Part shown: positions 63,437 to 64,000 of the stretch, piece after piece | Layout of the letters: the number at the start of each line of letters is the position of its first letter | How positions within the stretch are numbered: the stretch's first letter is position 1 | From: Cytophagales bacterium | GTDB lineage: Bacteria > Bacteroidota > Bacteroidia > Cytophagales > Thermoflexibacteraceae | NCBI GenBank assembly: GCA_004294445.1 | Contig: REAZ01000014.1 | Span: forward strand, 1 to 64,000 | DNA length: 64,000 nucleotides | Direction: 5' to 3' | Made by a program: the position numbers and the translations under genes | Notes under the pieces: generated by a model | What the model was told of the DNA's origin: nothing | What the model saw: the letters and a program-made list of their open reading frames with translations, nothing else | Databases searched by the model: none

Positions 63437-63886
63437 ATGCTTATTAATATCTTAAAATCGCTATTCCGCAGGGACTTGGAGAAGTTGAAGCAGGAAATTA
63501 GTCTTTACAAAGACGAAAAAAAATTATGGGTGATAGAGCAGGGCGTTGCCAACTCAGCAGGGAATCTTTGTCTGCATCTGATTGGGAATCTGAATACTTA
63601 CGTTGGGGCGGTGCTTGGGCAAACAGGCTATATCCGCTACCGCGACCTTGAGTTTTCCCTCAAAGATGTGCCAAGAAACGAACTGCTTGCCAAAATAGAT
63701 GAGGTAATTGCCGTAGTAGAAAATACTTTGGATAAAGTAAGTGAGGCGCAACTTCAAGAGGAATTTCCGATTTTAATTTTTGATGAAAAAAAATCTGTTT
63801 TATTCACTTTAGTACACCTCACTACTCATTTGGCTTATCATTTAGGACAGGTCAATTACCACAGAAGACTCTTAGCGCATACTTAG
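63437..63886 (+). CDS. DinB-like (DUF1572-type) four-helix protein
   Basis: This 149-aa helical protein has the DinB-superfamily pattern with His residues in NLCLHLIGNLNTYVG and TLVHLTTHLAYHLGQVNYHR that would bind a metal. DinB-like proteins include thiol-dependent transferases (bacillithiol S-transferases), but many have no known activity. Its stop overlaps the end of the opposite-strand decarboxylase gene by 15 bp. Confidence 0.8.
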   Translation: MLINILKSLFRRDLEKLKQEISLYKDEKKLWVIEQGVANSAGNLCLHLIGNLNTYVGAVLGQTGYIRYRDLEFSLKDVPRNELLAKIDEVIAVVENTLDKVSEAQLQEEFPILIFDEKKSVLFTLVHLTTHLAYHLGQVNYHRRLLAHT

Positions 63887-64000
63887 CCCAAGCCGCACGA
63901 CATCACGCACTAACACATCGAAGTCAGATTTCTGGCTTCGATGGTTGGTATTTGCCATTCGAATAGCGTATTTGCCATGCAAAATAGCATAAGAAGGGGC
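63872..64000 (-). CDS. PLP-dependent decarboxylase family protein, C-terminal end (partial)
   Basis: The minus strand is open from the window edge to a TAA at 63872-63874, giving 42 residues. The text (GKYAIRMANTNHRSQKSDFD, then VLVRDVVRLG) matches the conserved end of group II PLP-dependent decarboxylases / aspartate aminotransferase-family proteins, with the N-H-R-x(4)-D-x-D pattern. The gene continues beyond the window. It overlaps the DinB-like gene end to end by 15 bp. The hairpin at 63916-63943 lies inside this frame. Confidence 0.6.
   Translation of the reverse strand, partial: APSYAILHGKYAIRMANTNHRSQKSDFDVLVRDVVRLGLSMR

Noticed and set aside
63916-63943. Hairpin terminator (CATCGAAGTCAG / CTGGCTTCGATG) after the DinB-like gene
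   Set aside because: It lies inside the minus-strand open frame of the partial PLP decarboxylase and has no T-run, so it is more likely coding sequence.
1-64000. tRNA, rRNA or common riboswitch genes in the gaps
   Set aside because: I read all gaps over about 100 bases and saw no cloverleaf, rRNA-like or riboswitch-like conserved core.

Overview
The window is chromosomal DNA of a Bacteroidota bacterium, most likely of the Cytophagales type. The support is the family content: a DUF4905 protein, OmpA/PorT-like beta-barrels, carboxypeptidase-regulatory-like (CarboxypepD_reg) domains, a PHP-type CpsB phosphatase next to Wza/Wzc, a TIGR02757 protein, an LptD/amidase/MCE cluster and a secreted tricorn protease. 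Many upstream regions also carry the Bacteroidota -7 promoter motif TAnnTTTG, and clear Shine-Dalgarno sites are rare. The DNA is AT-rich and densely coding. I saw no rRNA, tRNA, CRISPR array, insertion sequence or prophage.

Layout. 1-5471: the C-terminal remnant of a Roc-COR/effector-associated-domain protein, then a minus-strand block (LysM/RlpA-like protein, DUF4905 protein, GH63-like glycosidase). 5798-9453: a translationally coupled sensor kinase and a response regulator fused to a SpoIIE-type phosphatase. 9474-11448: methyltransferase, tadA, purE. 11580-17579: a CarboxypepD_reg protein, mreBCD, an outer-membrane beta-barrel, fmt and a GT9 glycosyltransferase. 17752-25580: a sterol-desaturase-like membrane enzyme followed by a tight three-gene unit. 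That unit encodes a transmembrane CHAT-STAND-WD40 protein, a TPR-like/outer-membrane-barrel protein and a lipoprotein. 25605-30272: CBS protein, alpha/beta hydrolase, zinc-ribbon coiled-coil protein, hemA, DUF6624 protein. 30338-34458: a Wza-like/Wzc-like/PHP-phosphatase polysaccharide export module. 34503-40542: M28 peptidase, acetyltransferase, a HlyD/ABC-ATPase pair behind a probable sigma-54 promoter, and a LytS-type kinase.

40543-43730 is an accessory array. Four short, mutually unrelated genes are separated by four full copies plus one partial copy of a direct repeat about 150-280 bp long. Three of the copies carry a -7-like promoter motif pointing into the next gene. 43834-47104: TIGR02757 protein, tatA, an orphan small gene, gatA. 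47142-49021: an ATPase/TOPRIM gene pair with a 4-bp overlap that looks like a defence module. 49131-58660: tricorn protease, GNAT, D-cysteine desulfhydrase-like enzyme, MCE protein and amidase, divergent from lptD. 58771-64000: FAD oxidoreductase, flavin reductase, a secreted papain-like protease with a DUF4384-like tail, a DinB-like protein, and the C-terminal end of a PLP-dependent decarboxylase running off the right edge.

Three loci deserve most attention. First, the CHAT-STAND protein is predicted to keep its protease and NTPase in the cytoplasm and its coiled coil and seven-bladed propeller in the periplasm, next to two envelope partner genes. Second, the promoter-bearing repeat/cassette array. 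Third, the compact ATPase-TOPRIM pair inserted between housekeeping genes. Function for all three is inferred from domains and gene order only.
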